Made by a program: the position numbers and the translations under genes
In this document: positions 22,586 through 33,418 of the stretch, in pieces
Layout of the letters: each line of letters begins with the position of its first letter
Numbering within the stretch: the first letter of the stretch is position 1
Notes under the pieces: model-generated
What the model was told of the DNA's origin: nothing
The model's input: only the letters and a program-made list of their open reading frames with translations
Databases searched by the model: none
DNA from: Streptomyces rhizosphaerihabitans
GTDB taxonomy: Bacteria > Actinomycetota > Actinomycetes > Streptomycetales > Streptomycetaceae
Assembly: GCF_025399795.1 (NCBI RefSeq)
Contig: NZ_JAODTZ010000029.1
Location: forward strand, 1 to 64,000
Length of the DNA stretch: 64,000 nt
Direction: 5' to 3'

Positions 22586-22680
22586 CCTCCAGGGCCTCGC
22601 AAGCCGGCCCGAAGGGCGAGGCGCAGGGAACGTCCTCCTGCGCGAGCGCGCCACCGGTGTCCGGCGCAGGCCCCGCACGC

Positions 22681-22714
22681 CGACGCCCCGCACCGGACAG
22701 GTGCGGGGCGTCGG
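22681..22714. terminator. Hairpin terminator downstream of the Hdr-like gene
   Basis: CGACGCCCCGCACC and its near-complement GGTGCGGGGCGTCG form a 14-bp stem around a short loop. It lies 20 bases beyond the stop of the minus-strand gene at 22733, facing the convergent gene ending at 22465. Confidence 0.7.
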
Positions 22715-22732
22715 TCGTGCCGAACGGGGCGG

Positions 22733-25009
22733 TTACTTCACGGGTTCGGGTTCCGGTTCGTTCTCCGATTCCGCCTCGCCGGCCGGGGGTTCGTCCGCGA
22801 CAGGCGTCCTGACGGACTCCAGCAGCAGCTGCGCCACGTCCACGACCTGGACGGACTCCTTCGCCTTGCCCTCGTTCTTCTTGCCGTTGACCGAGTCGGT
22901 CAGCATGACGAGGCAGAACGGGCAGGCGGTGGAGACGATGTCCGGGTTCAGCGACAGAGCCTCGTCGACACGCTCGTTGTTGATGCGCTTGCCGATCCGC
23001 TCCTCCATCCACATCCGCGCGCCACCGGCGCCGCAGCAGAAGCCGCGTTCCTTGTGGCGGTGCATCTCCTGCTGGCGCAGGCCCGGGACGGCGGACATGA
23101 TCTCGCGCGGGGGCGTGTAGATCTTGTTGTGGCGGCCCAGGTAGCAGGGGTCGTGGTAGGTGATGAGCCCGTCCACCGGGGTCACCGGGAGCAGCTTGCC
23201 CTCGTCGATGAGGTGCTGGAGCAGCTGGGTGTGGTGGATGACCTCGTAGTCGCCGCCGAGCTGCGGGTACTCGTTGCCGATGGTGTTGAGGCAGTGCGGG
23301 CAGGTGGCGACGATCTTCTTCGCCGTCCTCGGCTTCTTGGTCGACTCGTCCTCGTCGTCCTCGCCGAACGCCATGTTCAGTGCCGCGACGTTCTCCATGC
23401 CGAGCTCCTGGAACAGGGGCTCGTTGCCGAGGCGGCGGGCGGAGTCACCGGTGCACTTCTCGTCGCCGCCCATGATCGCGAACTTGACGCCCGCCATGTG
23501 CAGCAGCTCCGCGAAGGCCTTCGTGGTCTTCTTGGCCCGGTCCTCCAGGGCGCCGGCGCAGCCGACCCAGTAGAGGTACTCGACCTCGCTGAGGTCCTCG
23601 ATGTCGCGGCCGACGACAGGGATCTCGAAGTCGACCTCCTTGGTCCACTCGAGGCGCTGCTTCTTGGCCAGACCCCAGGGGTTGCCCTTCTTCTCCAGGT
23701 TCTTGAGCATCGTGCCCGCCTCGGACGGGAACGCGCTCTCGATCATCACCTGGTAGCGGCGCATGTCGACGATGTGGTCGATGTGCTCGATGTCGACCGG
23801 GCACTGCTCGACACAGGCGCCGCAGGTGGTGCAGGACCACAGGACGTCCGGGTCGATGACGCCGTTCTCCTCGGCGGTGCCGATGAGGGGGCGCTCGGCC
23901 TCCGCGAGGGCGGCGGCGGGGACGTCCTTCAGCTGCTCTTCGGAGGCCTTCTCCTCGCCCTCCATGTTCTTGCCGCCGCCGGCCAGCAGGTACGGGGCCT
24001 TGGCGTGCGCGTGGTCGCGCAGCGACATGATGAGGAGCTTGGGGGAGAGCGGCTTGCCGGTGTTCCAGGCGGGGCACTGCGACTGGCAGCGACCGCACTC
24101 GGTGCAGGTGGAGAAGTCGAGCAGGCCCTTCCAGGAGAACTGCTCGACCTGGGAGACACCGAAGACGTCGTCCTCACCGGGGTCGGTGAAGTCGATGGCC
24201 TTGCCGCCGCTGGTCATCGGGAGCAGCTCACCGAGGGCGGTCGCGCCCTTGGCGTCGCGCTTGAACCAGATGTTGGGGAAGGCGAGGAAGCGGTGCCAGG
24301 CGACACCCATGTTGGTGTTGAGGCCGACCGTGATCGCCCAGCCCATGGTGACGCCGAGCTTGATCATGGCGGTCAGGTAGACCAGGTTCTGCAGCGTTCC
24401 GACGCTCAGGCCCTTGAAGGCGGCGACCAGGGGGTACGAGGCCCAGTACGCGGCCTCGTAGTGGTCGACGCCGTGGATCGCGCCTTCCAGGCCGCGCAGG
24501 GTCATGATCGCGAGGCCGATGACGAGGATCACGGCCTCGACGAAGTACGCCTGACCCGTCTTGGAGCCGGCGAAGCGCGACTTGCGGCCCGGCTTGGACG
24601 GCCGGTTCAGCTGGCGGACCGCGATCAGCACGAGGATGCCGAGCGTCGTGAACAGGGCGATGAACTCGGTGTAGAGCTCGTACGGAAGCCAGCCGCCGAG
24701 GACGGGAAGCGTCCAGTCGGCCTTGAACAGCTGGCCGTAGGCCGTGACGATCGTCAGGCCCAGGGTCAGGAAGCCGACGGCCACGAACCAGTGCGCGACG
24801 CCGATGATCCCCCACCGGTTCATACGGGTGTGGCCGACGAACTCCTTGGCCAGCGTGACGCTGCGGGCCTTCCAGTCGTCGGTGCGGCTGCCGGCGGGTA
24901 CGGCCTGGCCGAGCTTGATGAACCGGTAGATCTGCGCGACGGCCCGCGCGATCAGCGCGACGCCGACCACGGTCAGGACCAGCGACACAATGATCGCGGC
25001 GAGTTGCAT
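22733..25009 (-). CDS. Heterodisulfide reductase-like membrane iron-sulfur oxidoreductase
   Basis: A 758-residue fusion. Residues about 1-270 hold six membrane helices of the NarI/HdrE type with histidines suited to heme b. Two 4Fe-4S motifs follow (CTECGRCQSQCP near residue 300 and CTTCGACVEQCP near 392), then two CCG domains of HdrB/HdrD type (CPHCLN, DPCYLGRH, CCGAGGARMW, CPFCLVML). It would move electrons between the quinone pool and a cytoplasmic donor; in actinobacteria such proteins are linked to acyl-CoA or lactate oxidation, but the donor cannot be read here. The C-terminal tail is acidic (ESENEPEPEP). The gene is monocistronic with a palindrome-rich leader. Confidence 0.9.
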   Translation of the reverse strand: MQLAAIIVSLVLTVVGVALIARAVAQIYRFIKLGQAVPAGSRTDDWKARSVTLAKEFVGHTRMNRWGIIGVAHWFVAVGFLTLGLTIVTAYGQLFKADWTLPVLGGWLPYELYTEFIALFTTLGILVLIAVRQLNRPSKPGRKSRFAGSKTGQAYFVEAVILVIGLAIMTLRGLEGAIHGVDHYEAAYWASYPLVAAFKGLSVGTLQNLVYLTAMIKLGVTMGWAITVGLNTNMGVAWHRFLAFPNIWFKRDAKGATALGELLPMTSGGKAIDFTDPGEDDVFGVSQVEQFSWKGLLDFSTCTECGRCQSQCPAWNTGKPLSPKLLIMSLRDHAHAKAPYLLAGGGKNMEGEEKASEEQLKDVPAAALAEAERPLIGTAEENGVIDPDVLWSCTTCGACVEQCPVDIEHIDHIVDMRRYQVMIESAFPSEAGTMLKNLEKKGNPWGLAKKQRLEWTKEVDFEIPVVGRDIEDLSEVEYLYWVGCAGALEDRAKKTTKAFAELLHMAGVKFAIMGGDEKCTGDSARRLGNEPLFQELGMENVAALNMAFGEDDEDESTKKPRTAKKIVATCPHCLNTIGNEYPQLGGDYEVIHHTQLLQHLIDEGKLLPVTPVDGLITYHDPCYLGRHNKIYTPPREIMSAVPGLRQQEMHRHKERGFCCGAGGARMWMEERIGKRINNERVDEALSLNPDIVSTACPFCLVMLTDSVNGKKNEGKAKESVQVVDVAQLLLESVRTPVADEPPAGEAESENEPEPEPVK

Positions 25010-25039
25010 TCGGGGGCTCCTCGGGCCTGCGAGGTGTTG

Positions 25040-25077
25040 CTTCGAGGGTGACCTCGAAGGTGATTACTAAGCGGTAA
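25040..25077. promoter_or_regulatory. Palindromes in the promoter of the iron-sulfur oxidoreductase
   Basis: CTTCGAGG-GTGA-CCTCGAAG (25040-25059) is a perfect 8-4-8 palindrome and TTAC-TAAGCG-GTAA (25064-25077) a second one, both within 70 bases upstream of the minus-strand start. The latter resembles TetR-family operators. The regulator is not identified. Confidence 0.5.
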
Positions 25078-25275
25078 CTTATGCAGTCCGTCTGAGACTA
25101 CCCACTTCCTCCGCCGCACTGTAGCCAGAGGTGCGGTGATCTGCGTCGCTGAGGGAAGCCTGAGTGGTCGTGCCGGGGGCGGGCAGAAGGGCCGGTTCGC
25201 CCGGGGACGACAGGACACGTAAACCCGATCGTGTTATTCACCCAATACTGTGACAATTACCCCTAAATTGGCGAC

Positions 25276-26391
25276 GTGCTGTACGGAATCACGGCCGCCA
25301 CCGCCGCTCTGCTCCTGACCGCCGCGCTCGCCGCGCTGCTGCGGTCGTTCTCCCTGCGCTTCGGTGCGGTCGACGGGACGGGGCCTCCCGCGCGCCGGGC
25401 GAAACCGCGGGCCCCCGGGAGGGGGAAGCCGGTTCCGCTCCTCGGTGGGGTCGCCGTGGCCGGCGCGACGGCGCTCGTCGGCTGGGCCGGGGACTGGACC
25501 GGCGCCGCCCCGCTCGGACCGGAGGCCGGACGGCTGCTGGTCGCCGGGATCGTGGTCGCGCTGCTCGGCCTGGCCGCCGATCTGCTGCCCGTGCCCCCGG
25601 TGGTGGTCGTCGCCGGTGTCACCGGCGCCGCCGCGCTGACCGTCCCCTACGACGAACTCGGCGTGCCTGCCGGAGCGCTGGCCGTGGCCTGGATCCTCTT
25701 CGTCACGCAGACCTTCCGCTCCCTCGACCATGCCGACGGGGTGATGGGGACGGTCGGCGTCATCACCGCGTTCGCGCTCAGCGGGTGCGCGGCCGCCGAG
25801 GTCATGGACGGGCTCGCGGCGCTGCTCAGCGTGCTGGCCGCCGCCCTCACCGGCTTCCTGATGCACGGATGGCCGCCGGCCCGGATCGCGCCGGGGCGGT
25901 GCGGCTCGCTGTTCGCCGGGTTCGTGCTGGCCGCGGCGCTCGTGCAGGTGCACGCGGAGCGGCCCGTCGGGTCCGGGTTCGGCGCCGGGTTCGCGCTGAC
26001 GGCCGTGGCCAGTGCCGACGCCGTCCTGGTCCTGGTGTCGCGGCGGCGGGCGGGGCGGCCGCTGCTGCGCCCGGCGCCGGACCATCTGGTGCACCGGCTG
26101 CGGCGGGCGGGGCTGACCCGGCAGGGGGTCATGGTCGTGACGGGTCTCGCCGCCTTCGCGGGTGCGCTGGTGGGACTGCTCATCGATCTCGGGTGGCTGG
26201 GGGCCGGTGCCGCCTGGTGGCCGGCCGGTGCCGTGGCGGTGATCGCCGTGGTGGCGGCGGTGCGTCCGGGACCCCGCCCGCGCCGCCCCCATCCGCATGC
26301 GATCCCCGCCCCCGGGGGACCCGTCCCGCGCTCGTCGGGTCGGCCGGAACGGCCTCGTTCGGCGGCTTCGGATGCCGTGAAGGTTCACTGA
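25276..26391 (+). CDS. WecA/MraY-family glycosyltransferase 4-like membrane protein
   Basis: A 371-residue polytopic protein with about ten membrane helices. Motifs of the polyprenyl-phosphate sugar-1-phosphate transferases are present in weakened form: GAVDGTGPPARRAKP and KPVPLLGGVAV near residues 30-60, QTFRSLDHADGVMG near 145-158 (cf. NxxDGxDG), and HGWPPARIAPGRCGSLF near 195-211. Such enzymes start cell-wall or exopolysaccharide assembly by loading sugar phosphate on a lipid carrier. The loss of the usual asparagine before HADG makes activity uncertain. The C-terminal 50 residues are Pro/Arg-rich. GTG 25276. Confidence 0.75.
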   Translation: MLYGITAATAALLLTAALAALLRSFSLRFGAVDGTGPPARRAKPRAPGRGKPVPLLGGVAVAGATALVGWAGDWTGAAPLGPEAGRLLVAGIVVALLGLAADLLPVPPVVVVAGVTGAAALTVPYDELGVPAGALAVAWILFVTQTFRSLDHADGVMGTVGVITAFALSGCAAAEVMDGLAALLSVLAAALTGFLMHGWPPARIAPGRCGSLFAGFVLAAALVQVHAERPVGSGFGAGFALTAVASADAVLVLVSRRRAGRPLLRPAPDHLVHRLRRAGLTRQGVMVVTGLAAFAGALVGLLIDLGWLGAGAAWWPAGAVAVIAVVAAVRPGPRPRRPHPHAIPAPGGPVPRSSGRPERPRSAASDAVKVH

Positions 26392-26445
26392 CTCTGCGAG
26401 AAAGTCGCAGGTCAACGGCTCCATGCGTGTAAGGAGCGGATAAGA

Positions 26446-26466
26446 GTTGAGCCCCTGCGACTCAGG
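26446..26466. promoter_or_regulatory. Degenerate HAIR site (HspR operator)
   Basis: GTTGAGC-N7-ACTCAGG departs from the HAIR consensus CTTGAGT-N7-ACTCAAG at three of 14 positions. It lies 31 bases upstream of the better site at 26498. Multiple HAIR sites before dnaK are established for Streptomyces. Confidence 0.65.
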
Positions 26467-26497
26467 TCTGTTGACCGGGAGGCGGACGTCGTGCACA

Positions 26498-26518
26498 CTT
26501 GAGTCCGTTCCACTCAAG
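26498..26518. promoter_or_regulatory. HAIR site (HspR operator) before dnaK
   Basis: CTTGAGT (26498-26504) and ACTCAAG (26512-26518) with a 7-base spacer match the HspR-associated inverted repeat perfectly. It lies 20 bases upstream of the dnaK ATG, so HspR bound here with DnaK as co-repressor would block transcription. Confidence 0.92.
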
Positions 26519-26538
26519 TCATTGTTGGAGGAATCGAA

Positions 26539-28379
<1,841 letters not shown>

Positions 28380-28383
<4 letters not shown>

Positions 28384-29039
28384 CGGAGGAGACCCCGGGC
28401 TTCGAAGAGCAGCCCGACGTCCCTTCCGGCGCCACCTCTGACGACGCCGAGCCGCAGTCCGCCACCCCCTCTGCGGAGGGGGCGGCGGCCCCGGACGGGG
28501 ACGCAGCAGCACAGTTGGTCGGCCTGACGGCCCAGCTGGACCAGGCCCGCATGGCGCTCACCGAGCGCACCGCGGACCTCCAGCGGCTCCAGGCCGAGTT
28601 CCAGAACTACCGCCGCCGGGTCGAGCGCGACCGGATCGCGGTCAGGGAGGTCGCCGTGGCGAGCCTCCTGACCGAACTCCTGCCCGTGCTCGACGACATC
28701 GGCCGCGCGCGGGATCACGGCGAGCTCGTCGGCGGATTCAAGTCCGTCGCCGAATCGCTGGAGACGGTCGCGGCGAAGATGGGGCTCCAGCAGTTCGGCA
28801 AGGAGGGCGAGCCCTTCGACCCGACGATCCACGAGGCCTTGATGCACTCGTACGCGCCGGACGTCACCGAGACGACGTGCGTGGCGATTCTGCAGCCGGG
28901 GTATCGCTTCGGCGAGCGCACCATCCGCCCCGCGCGGGTGGCTGTCGCCGAGCCGCAGCCCGGGGCGCAGACGGTCAAGGCCGAGGAGTCGGCCGAGGCG
29001 GTCGAGGACAAGGAGAGCGGTGGCCCGGACGAGGGCTGA
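28380..29039 (+). CDS. grpE: Nucleotide exchange factor GrpE
   Basis: A 219-residue dimeric exchange factor that releases ADP from DnaK. A disordered acidic N-terminus (1-40) precedes a long helix (about 45-85, containing RTADLQRLQAEFQNYRRRVERD), the family core near 100-120 (LLPVLDDIGRARDHGEL), and a beta wing ending around GYRFGERTIRPARVAVA. The acidic tail (about 195-219) is long compared with the E. coli protein but usual in Streptomyces. GTG 28380 overlaps the dnaK stop, giving coupled translation. Confidence 0.98.
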
Positions 29040-29072
29040 GCTTGAACGGAGCGGGAAGGAGGGACGTCGGGG

Positions 29073-30260
29073 ATGAGCACCAAGGACTTCATCGAGAAGG
29101 ACTTCTACAAGGTCCTCGGCGTCCCCAAGGACGCCACCGAGGCCGAGATCAAGAAGGCGTACCGGAAGCTCGCCCGCGAGTTCCACCCGGATGCCAACAA
29201 GGGCAACGCCAAGGCCGAGGAGCGCTTCAAGGAGATCTCCGAGGCGAACGACGTGCTCGGCGACCCCAAGAAGCGCAAGGAGTACGACGAGGCACGCGCC
29301 CTCTTCGGCAACGGTGGCTTCCGGCCGGGTCCCGGCGCCGGCGGCGGCAACTTCAACTTCGACCTGGGGGACCTCTTCGGAGGCGGCGCCCAGGGCCAGG
29401 GAGCGGGAGGAGCCGGCGGCTTCGGCGGCGGCATAGGTGACGTCTTCGGGGGGCTGTTCAATCGCGGGGGCGCCACCACGGGCACGCGAACACAGCCCCG
29501 GCGCGGCCAGGACATCGACACCGAGGTCACGCTCTCCTTCACGGAGGCGGTGGACGGCGCGACCGTTCCGCTGCGCATGACCTCGCAGGCGCCCTGCAAG
29601 GCCTGTTCGGGCACCGGCGACGCGAACGGCACACCGCGTGTGTGCCCGACGTGCGTCGGCACCGGCCAGGTCGCCCGCGGCTCGGGCGGTGGCTTCTCGC
29701 TCACCGACCCCTGCCCGGACTGCAAGGGCCGCGGACTGATCTCGGAGAACCCCTGCGAGATCTGCAAGGGCAGCGGCCGTGCCAAGTCGTCCCGCACCAT
29801 GCAGGTCCGGATCCCCGCGGGTGTCAGCGACAACCAGCGGATCCGGCTGCGCGGCAAGGGCGCGCCCGGCGAGCGGGGCGGCCCGTCCGGCGACCTGTAC
29901 GTCACGGTCCATGTGGACGCCCACCCGGTCTTCGGCCGCAAGGAAGACAACCTCACCGTCACCGTGCCCGTCACCTTCGCGGAGGCGGCACTGGGCGGCG
30001 AGGTGAAGGTGCCGACGCTGGGCGGCCCCCCGGTGACCCTGAAACTGCCGCCGGGCACCCCCAACGGACGTACCATGCGCGCCCGGGGCAGGGGCGCGGT
30101 CCGCAAGGACGGCACGCGGGGCGACCTCCTCGTCACCGTCGAAGTGACGGTCCCCCAGGACCTGTCCGGCAAGGCTCGTGACGCTCTGGAGGCGTATCGC
30201 GAGGCGACCGCGGGTGAGGATCCGCGGGCGGAGCTGTTCCAGGCCGCGAAGGGAGCATGA
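29073..30260 (+). CDS. dnaJ: Co-chaperone DnaJ
   Basis: A type I J-protein of 395 residues that stimulates DnaK ATPase and delivers substrates. The J domain spans about residues 8-75 with HPD in EFHPDANK; a Gly/Phe-rich linker (about 85-150) follows; four CxxCxGxG zinc motifs (CKACSGTG, CPTCVGTG, CPDCKGRG, CEICKGSG) lie at about 172-240; the C-terminal substrate domains close with LGGPPVTLKLPPGTPNGRT. It lies 33 bases after grpE with GGAAGGAGGG as ribosome site. The glycine-rich linker is extended (GGAQGQGAGGAGG). Confidence 0.98.
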   Translation: MSTKDFIEKDFYKVLGVPKDATEAEIKKAYRKLAREFHPDANKGNAKAEERFKEISEANDVLGDPKKRKEYDEARALFGNGGFRPGPGAGGGNFNFDLGDLFGGGAQGQGAGGAGGFGGGIGDVFGGLFNRGGATTGTRTQPRRGQDIDTEVTLSFTEAVDGATVPLRMTSQAPCKACSGTGDANGTPRVCPTCVGTGQVARGSGGGFSLTDPCPDCKGRGLISENPCEICKGSGRAKSSRTMQVRIPAGVSDNQRIRLRGKGAPGERGGPSGDLYVTVHVDAHPVFGRKEDNLTVTVPVTFAEAALGGEVKVPTLGGPPVTLKLPPGTPNGRTMRARGRGAVRKDGTRGDLLVTVEVTVPQDLSGKARDALEAYREATAGEDPRAELFQAAKGA

Positions 30261-30267
30261 CGGAGCC

Positions 30268-30720
30268 ATGGACACGACCGGTCGTCGGCGCAACCCGTAC
30301 GAACTGACCGAGGAGACTCCGGTATACGTCATCTCGGTGGCGGCCCAGCTCTCCGGACTGCACCCGCAGACCCTGCGTCAGTACGACCGGCTCGGTCTGG
30401 TCTCTCCCGACCGCACGGCGGGCCGGGGCCGCCGTTACTCGGCCCGCGACATCGAGCTGCTGCGCACCGTCCAGCAGTTGTCGCAGGACGAGGGCATCAA
30501 CCTGGCCGGCATCAAGCGCATCATCGAGCTGGAGAACCAGGTGGCCGCGCTCCAGTCCCGTGTGGCGGAGATGGAGTCGGCACTCGACGGTGCCGCGGCC
30601 GCCATGCGGCAGCGCGAGGCCGCCGTGCACGCCTCCTACCGCCGTGACCTGGTTCCGTACCAGGAGGTCCAGCAGACCAGCGCGCTGGTGGTGTGGCGTC
30701 CCAAGCGGGCGTCGGAGTAG
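30268..30720 (+). CDS. hspR: Heat-shock repressor HspR (MerR family)
   Basis: A 150-residue MerR-type repressor of the dnaK operon and clpB. The N-terminal HTH (about 17-85) contains VYVISVAAQLSGLHPQTLRQYDRLGLVSP and the wing GRGRRYSARDIELLRTVQ; a coiled coil follows (about 90-125, IELENQVAALQSRVAEMES). In Streptomyces it binds HAIR sites together with DnaK, which couples repression to chaperone availability. ATG 30268 is seven bases past the dnaJ stop with a GACGGAGCC site. Sites for it are seen at 26446, 26498 and 38359 in this window. Confidence 0.98.
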   Translation: MDTTGRRRNPYELTEETPVYVISVAAQLSGLHPQTLRQYDRLGLVSPDRTAGRGRRYSARDIELLRTVQQLSQDEGINLAGIKRIIELENQVAALQSRVAEMESALDGAAAAMRQREAAVHASYRRDLVPYQEVQQTSALVVWRPKRASE

Positions 30721-30788
30721 AACCCGGGCGTCGGAGTGGAACCCGGTCGCCCTGGCAGGACACGGACACCCTGGCAGGACATGGACAC
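30711..30788. repeat. Two short tandem duplications after hspR
   Basis: GCGTCGGAGTRGAACCCGG occurs twice in tandem (the first copy overlaps the end of hspR), and CCCTGGCAGGACAYGGACA follows twice in tandem. They look like recent slippage products between hspR and its terminator. Confidence 0.65.
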
Positions 30789-30789
30789 C

Positions 30790-30826
30790 CGAGGGGCCCG
30801 GAGGTCATCGACCTCCGGGCCCCTCG
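30790..30826. terminator. Terminator of the dnaK operon
   Basis: CGAGGGGCCCGGAGGT and ACCTCCGGGCCCCTCG form a perfect 16-bp stem around a loop of five bases. It lies 70 bases past the hspR stop and also faces the minus-strand pseudogene. Confidence 0.85.
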
Positions 30827-30831
30827 CGCGT

Positions 30832-31937
30832 TCAGGGAGCGAGGACCGTGTCACCGGCGCCGGGCACCGACTCGGTGCCGTCGGCGTGCACGGCCGTCAC
30901 CCAGTAGTAGGTGATGCCCCGCTCGGCCGTGGCGTCACGGTACGAGCCCTGGCCGGTGCCGCCGATCCTGCTGGAGGAGCCGTTTCGGACGTCGCCCGGT
31001 ACACCTCGTACGAGGCCACTCCCGAGGCCGTGCTCCAGCCGGGTCCCCCAGCACGCCCTTCTCGAAGGCGTCGGTGACGGCCGCGCCCTGGGGCACGGCG
31101 GGCGCCGTCCGGTCGGTGGTGGTCACCGCGCGGTCCGTCGTGCCCGCGGACCGGTTGCCCGGCGTGTCGTAGGCGCGGACCTCGTATGAGCAGGTCCCGC
31201 CGGTCAGCGGGAGGGGCGCGTAGGTGTACGAGGTGGCGGTCGTGGTGGTCGCTCGCGTCCCGTGGTGCCGCGCTTGAGGCGGCGGAAGACGTGCTGTCCC
31301 CGCGAGGTCCGTCTCCTGGTTCTCGGACCAGGTGACCTTGGCCCTGCCCGTGACCGTGTCGTACGAGGACGAAGAACCCGTGGGCATGAGTGGCTTGATC
31401 CGATCGGCGCCGCCGGAAGCGTCTGTTTTGTAATTGAAAGAGAGATTTGCCCGACCCGTCCCGTTGGAGAAATCGACGCACAGGGTGCACTTTCCGGGCG
31501 GAATAGTCAGGTTGGCCGTTTTGCGGAGAGTGGCCGACATGTTCCTTCGGGGTCGGCTTTGCGCATGCAGTCCGGATGGATCCGCATTCCGGCCTGGGGT
31601 GTCACGGGGTGCGTGCAGGGGTTGCCCGGGCCTGAGGCGCGGATCGTCGTCCCGCGGACGCCGAAGTTGTGGTCGGGCGGCTCCGGCGCGGGCGCGCCGG
31701 AGCCCGGTTGTGGTCGATAACGAAGCCTTGGTCCGTCTTCTTCCATGCGTACGAGAAAGCGTCGTTCGCGGAGAACTGCCGCTTATGGACAGGCGATGTG
31801 CGGTTGGTCACTGCGGAGGCGGCTGCACCGGCCACGGTGAGCGGCCCGACCGCGGTGGCGAAACGAGGGCCGGGGAGGGTGCGCCCTTCGCGCCGGTGGC
31901 TCTGTCCTGCGTTCTTTCCGGTCTGCCCGATCGTCAA
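30832..31937 (-). pseudogene. Secreted fibronectin-type protein, multiply frameshifted
   Basis: Fragments of one secreted protein lie in order but in changing frames on the minus strand. A signal-peptide-like start (VGPLTVAGAAASAV, then FSANDAFSYAWKKTDQGFVID) comes first, then PDHNFGVRGTTIRASGPGNP, then NLTIPPGKCTLCVDFSNGTG, then a type III repeat (SYEVRAYDTPGNRSAGTT and ASYEVYRATSETA) and the end GITYYWVTAVHADGTESVPG with a stop at 30832. At least three frame changes are needed (near 31700, 31540 and 30970). The original was probably a secreted carbohydrate-active or adhesion protein. It cannot be expressed intact as shown. Confidence 0.7.
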
Positions 31938-32057
31938 CGGTGGTTAAAAATCTGTCGGCGACCACATCTCCTGTGAATGGGAGTTGGCCGCACGGGTGAA
32001 TGACAGAAGGTGAAGCTGAGGGGATTGGTCGAAGGTTGGGCGTAGTCTTTTCCCGTC

Positions 32058-32076
32058 GTGTTCACTTGTGGAACAC
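32058..32076. promoter_or_regulatory. Inverted repeat before the sugar-binding lipoprotein gene
   Basis: GTGTTC (32058-32063) and GAACAC (32071-32076) form a perfect inverted repeat with a 7-base spacer, 115 bases upstream of the start. It has the look of a LacI/ROK-type operator; no matching regulator gene is adjacent. Confidence 0.45.
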
Positions 32077-32190
32077 GAAACGCCGTTGCCATCTCGTTAA
32101 GTGGTTACTCCTTGACGCTGAGGTGATCGCCGCGTTGGCTTTCAGCCACCTGGGTCGCAATGCTGCAACCTCGCCCGGAAGGCACCTGAT

Positions 32191-33312
32191 GTGAACACTC
32201 GTAACACCGGCCTCCGCCGTACCGTCGTACCCCTTGCGTCGTCCGTCATGGCCGTCACCCTCGCCGGCTGCGGCATGGGCCTCGGCGGGAGCGGCACCTC
32301 GGCAAGCCCCACGAAGGGCGACGACATCAAGGTGGGCCTGCTCCTTCCTGAGAAGGAGAACACTCGTTACGACAAGTTCGACTACCCGATCATCAAGGAG
32401 CAGGTCCGGAAACTCACCGAGGGCAAGGGCGCCGTCGTCTACGAGAACGCCGAGGCGGACGCGGCCAAGCAGCTCCGCCAGCTCCAGCAGATGGTCGACG
32501 ACAAGGTCGACGTCATCCTCGTGGACGCCGTGGACGCGGTGTCCATAGCGAAGGGCGTGAGCAAGGCGAAGGAGGCCGGTATCCCGGTCATCGCCTACGA
32601 CCGCCTGGCCCAGGGGCCGATCGACGCGTACATCTCCTTCGACAACGAGCTGGTCGGCGAGGTCCAGGGCAAGGCCCTGGTCAGCGCGCTGGGCGCCGAC
32701 TCGGCCTCGAAGAAGATCATCATGATGAACGGCTCGCCGACCGACCCGAACGCGGCGCAGTTCAAGGCCGGCGCCCAGTCCGAGCTCCAGGACAAGGTGA
32801 TCATCGCCAAGTCGTACGACACCACGGACTGGAAGCCGGAAAACGCCAAGGTCAACATGGAGAAGTCCATCCAGAACTTCGGCCTGAGCAACATCGCCGG
32901 TGTCTACGCCGCCAACGACGGCATCGCGGGCGCGGTCATCGACGTCTTCAAGGCCGCGGGCGTCAGCAAGGTGCCGCCGGTCACCGGTCAGGACTCCGAG
33001 CTCGTCGCCGTGCAGCGGATCATCAAGGGCGACCAGTTCATGAGCGTGTACAAGTCGTACCCGCAGGAGGCCAGCGCCGCCGCCGAGATGGCAGTCGCCC
33101 GGGTCCAGGGCCGCTCGATCGAGTTCGACGCGCTCACCCGCGACAAGGTCAGCAGCCCCACGAACAAGAACATCCCGTCCCAGCTCGTGCCCGTGGTGGA
33201 CCTCACCTCGGACAACATCAGGAAAACGGTCATCCAGGACAGCATCTACACCGTCAAGGAGATCTGCACGACGCCCTACAAGGCGGCCTGCAACTCGCTC
33301 GGTATCAAGTAG
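32191..33312 (+). CDS. Sugar-binding lipoprotein of an ABC transporter (XylF-like)
   Basis: A 373-residue periplasmic-binding-type lipoprotein. The signal peptide ends in a lipobox with Cys27 (TLAGC), so it is anchored outside the membrane. The two-lobe sugar-binding fold of the ribose/xylose group follows: IKVGLLLPEKENTRYDKFDY, QLQQMVDDKVDVILVDAVDA, IPVIAYDRLAQG and GVYAANDGIAGAVIDVFKAAG. It closely resembles D-xylose-binding proteins in layout. No permease or ATPase gene lies beside it, so it must serve a transporter encoded elsewhere. GTG 32191 is preceded by GGAAGG. A possible operator is at 32058. Confidence 0.88.
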   Translation: MNTRNTGLRRTVVPLASSVMAVTLAGCGMGLGGSGTSASPTKGDDIKVGLLLPEKENTRYDKFDYPIIKEQVRKLTEGKGAVVYENAEADAAKQLRQLQQMVDDKVDVILVDAVDAVSIAKGVSKAKEAGIPVIAYDRLAQGPIDAYISFDNELVGEVQGKALVSALGADSASKKIIMMNGSPTDPNAAQFKAGAQSELQDKVIIAKSYDTTDWKPENAKVNMEKSIQNFGLSNIAGVYAANDGIAGAVIDVFKAAGVSKVPPVTGQDSELVAVQRIIKGDQFMSVYKSYPQEASAAAEMAVARVQGRSIEFDALTRDKVSSPTNKNIPSQLVPVVDLTSDNIRKTVIQDSIYTVKEICTTPYKAACNSLGIK

Positions 33313-33367
33313 GACGTTCGCCCGGCCGTCCCGGGACCGGGCGGTGGGCACGGACCGGCACGGTTCC

Positions 33368-33418
33368 GGCCCCGGGTGCGGGGTGCGCGCAGTGAGCGCG
33401 CACCCCGCACCCGGGGCC
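33368..33418. terminator. Long perfect hairpin after the lipoprotein gene
   Basis: A perfect 23-bp stem (33368-33390 with 33396-33418) encloses the five-base loop AGTGA, 56 bases past the lipoprotein stop. It is a strong transcription terminator without a T-run. Confidence 0.8.
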
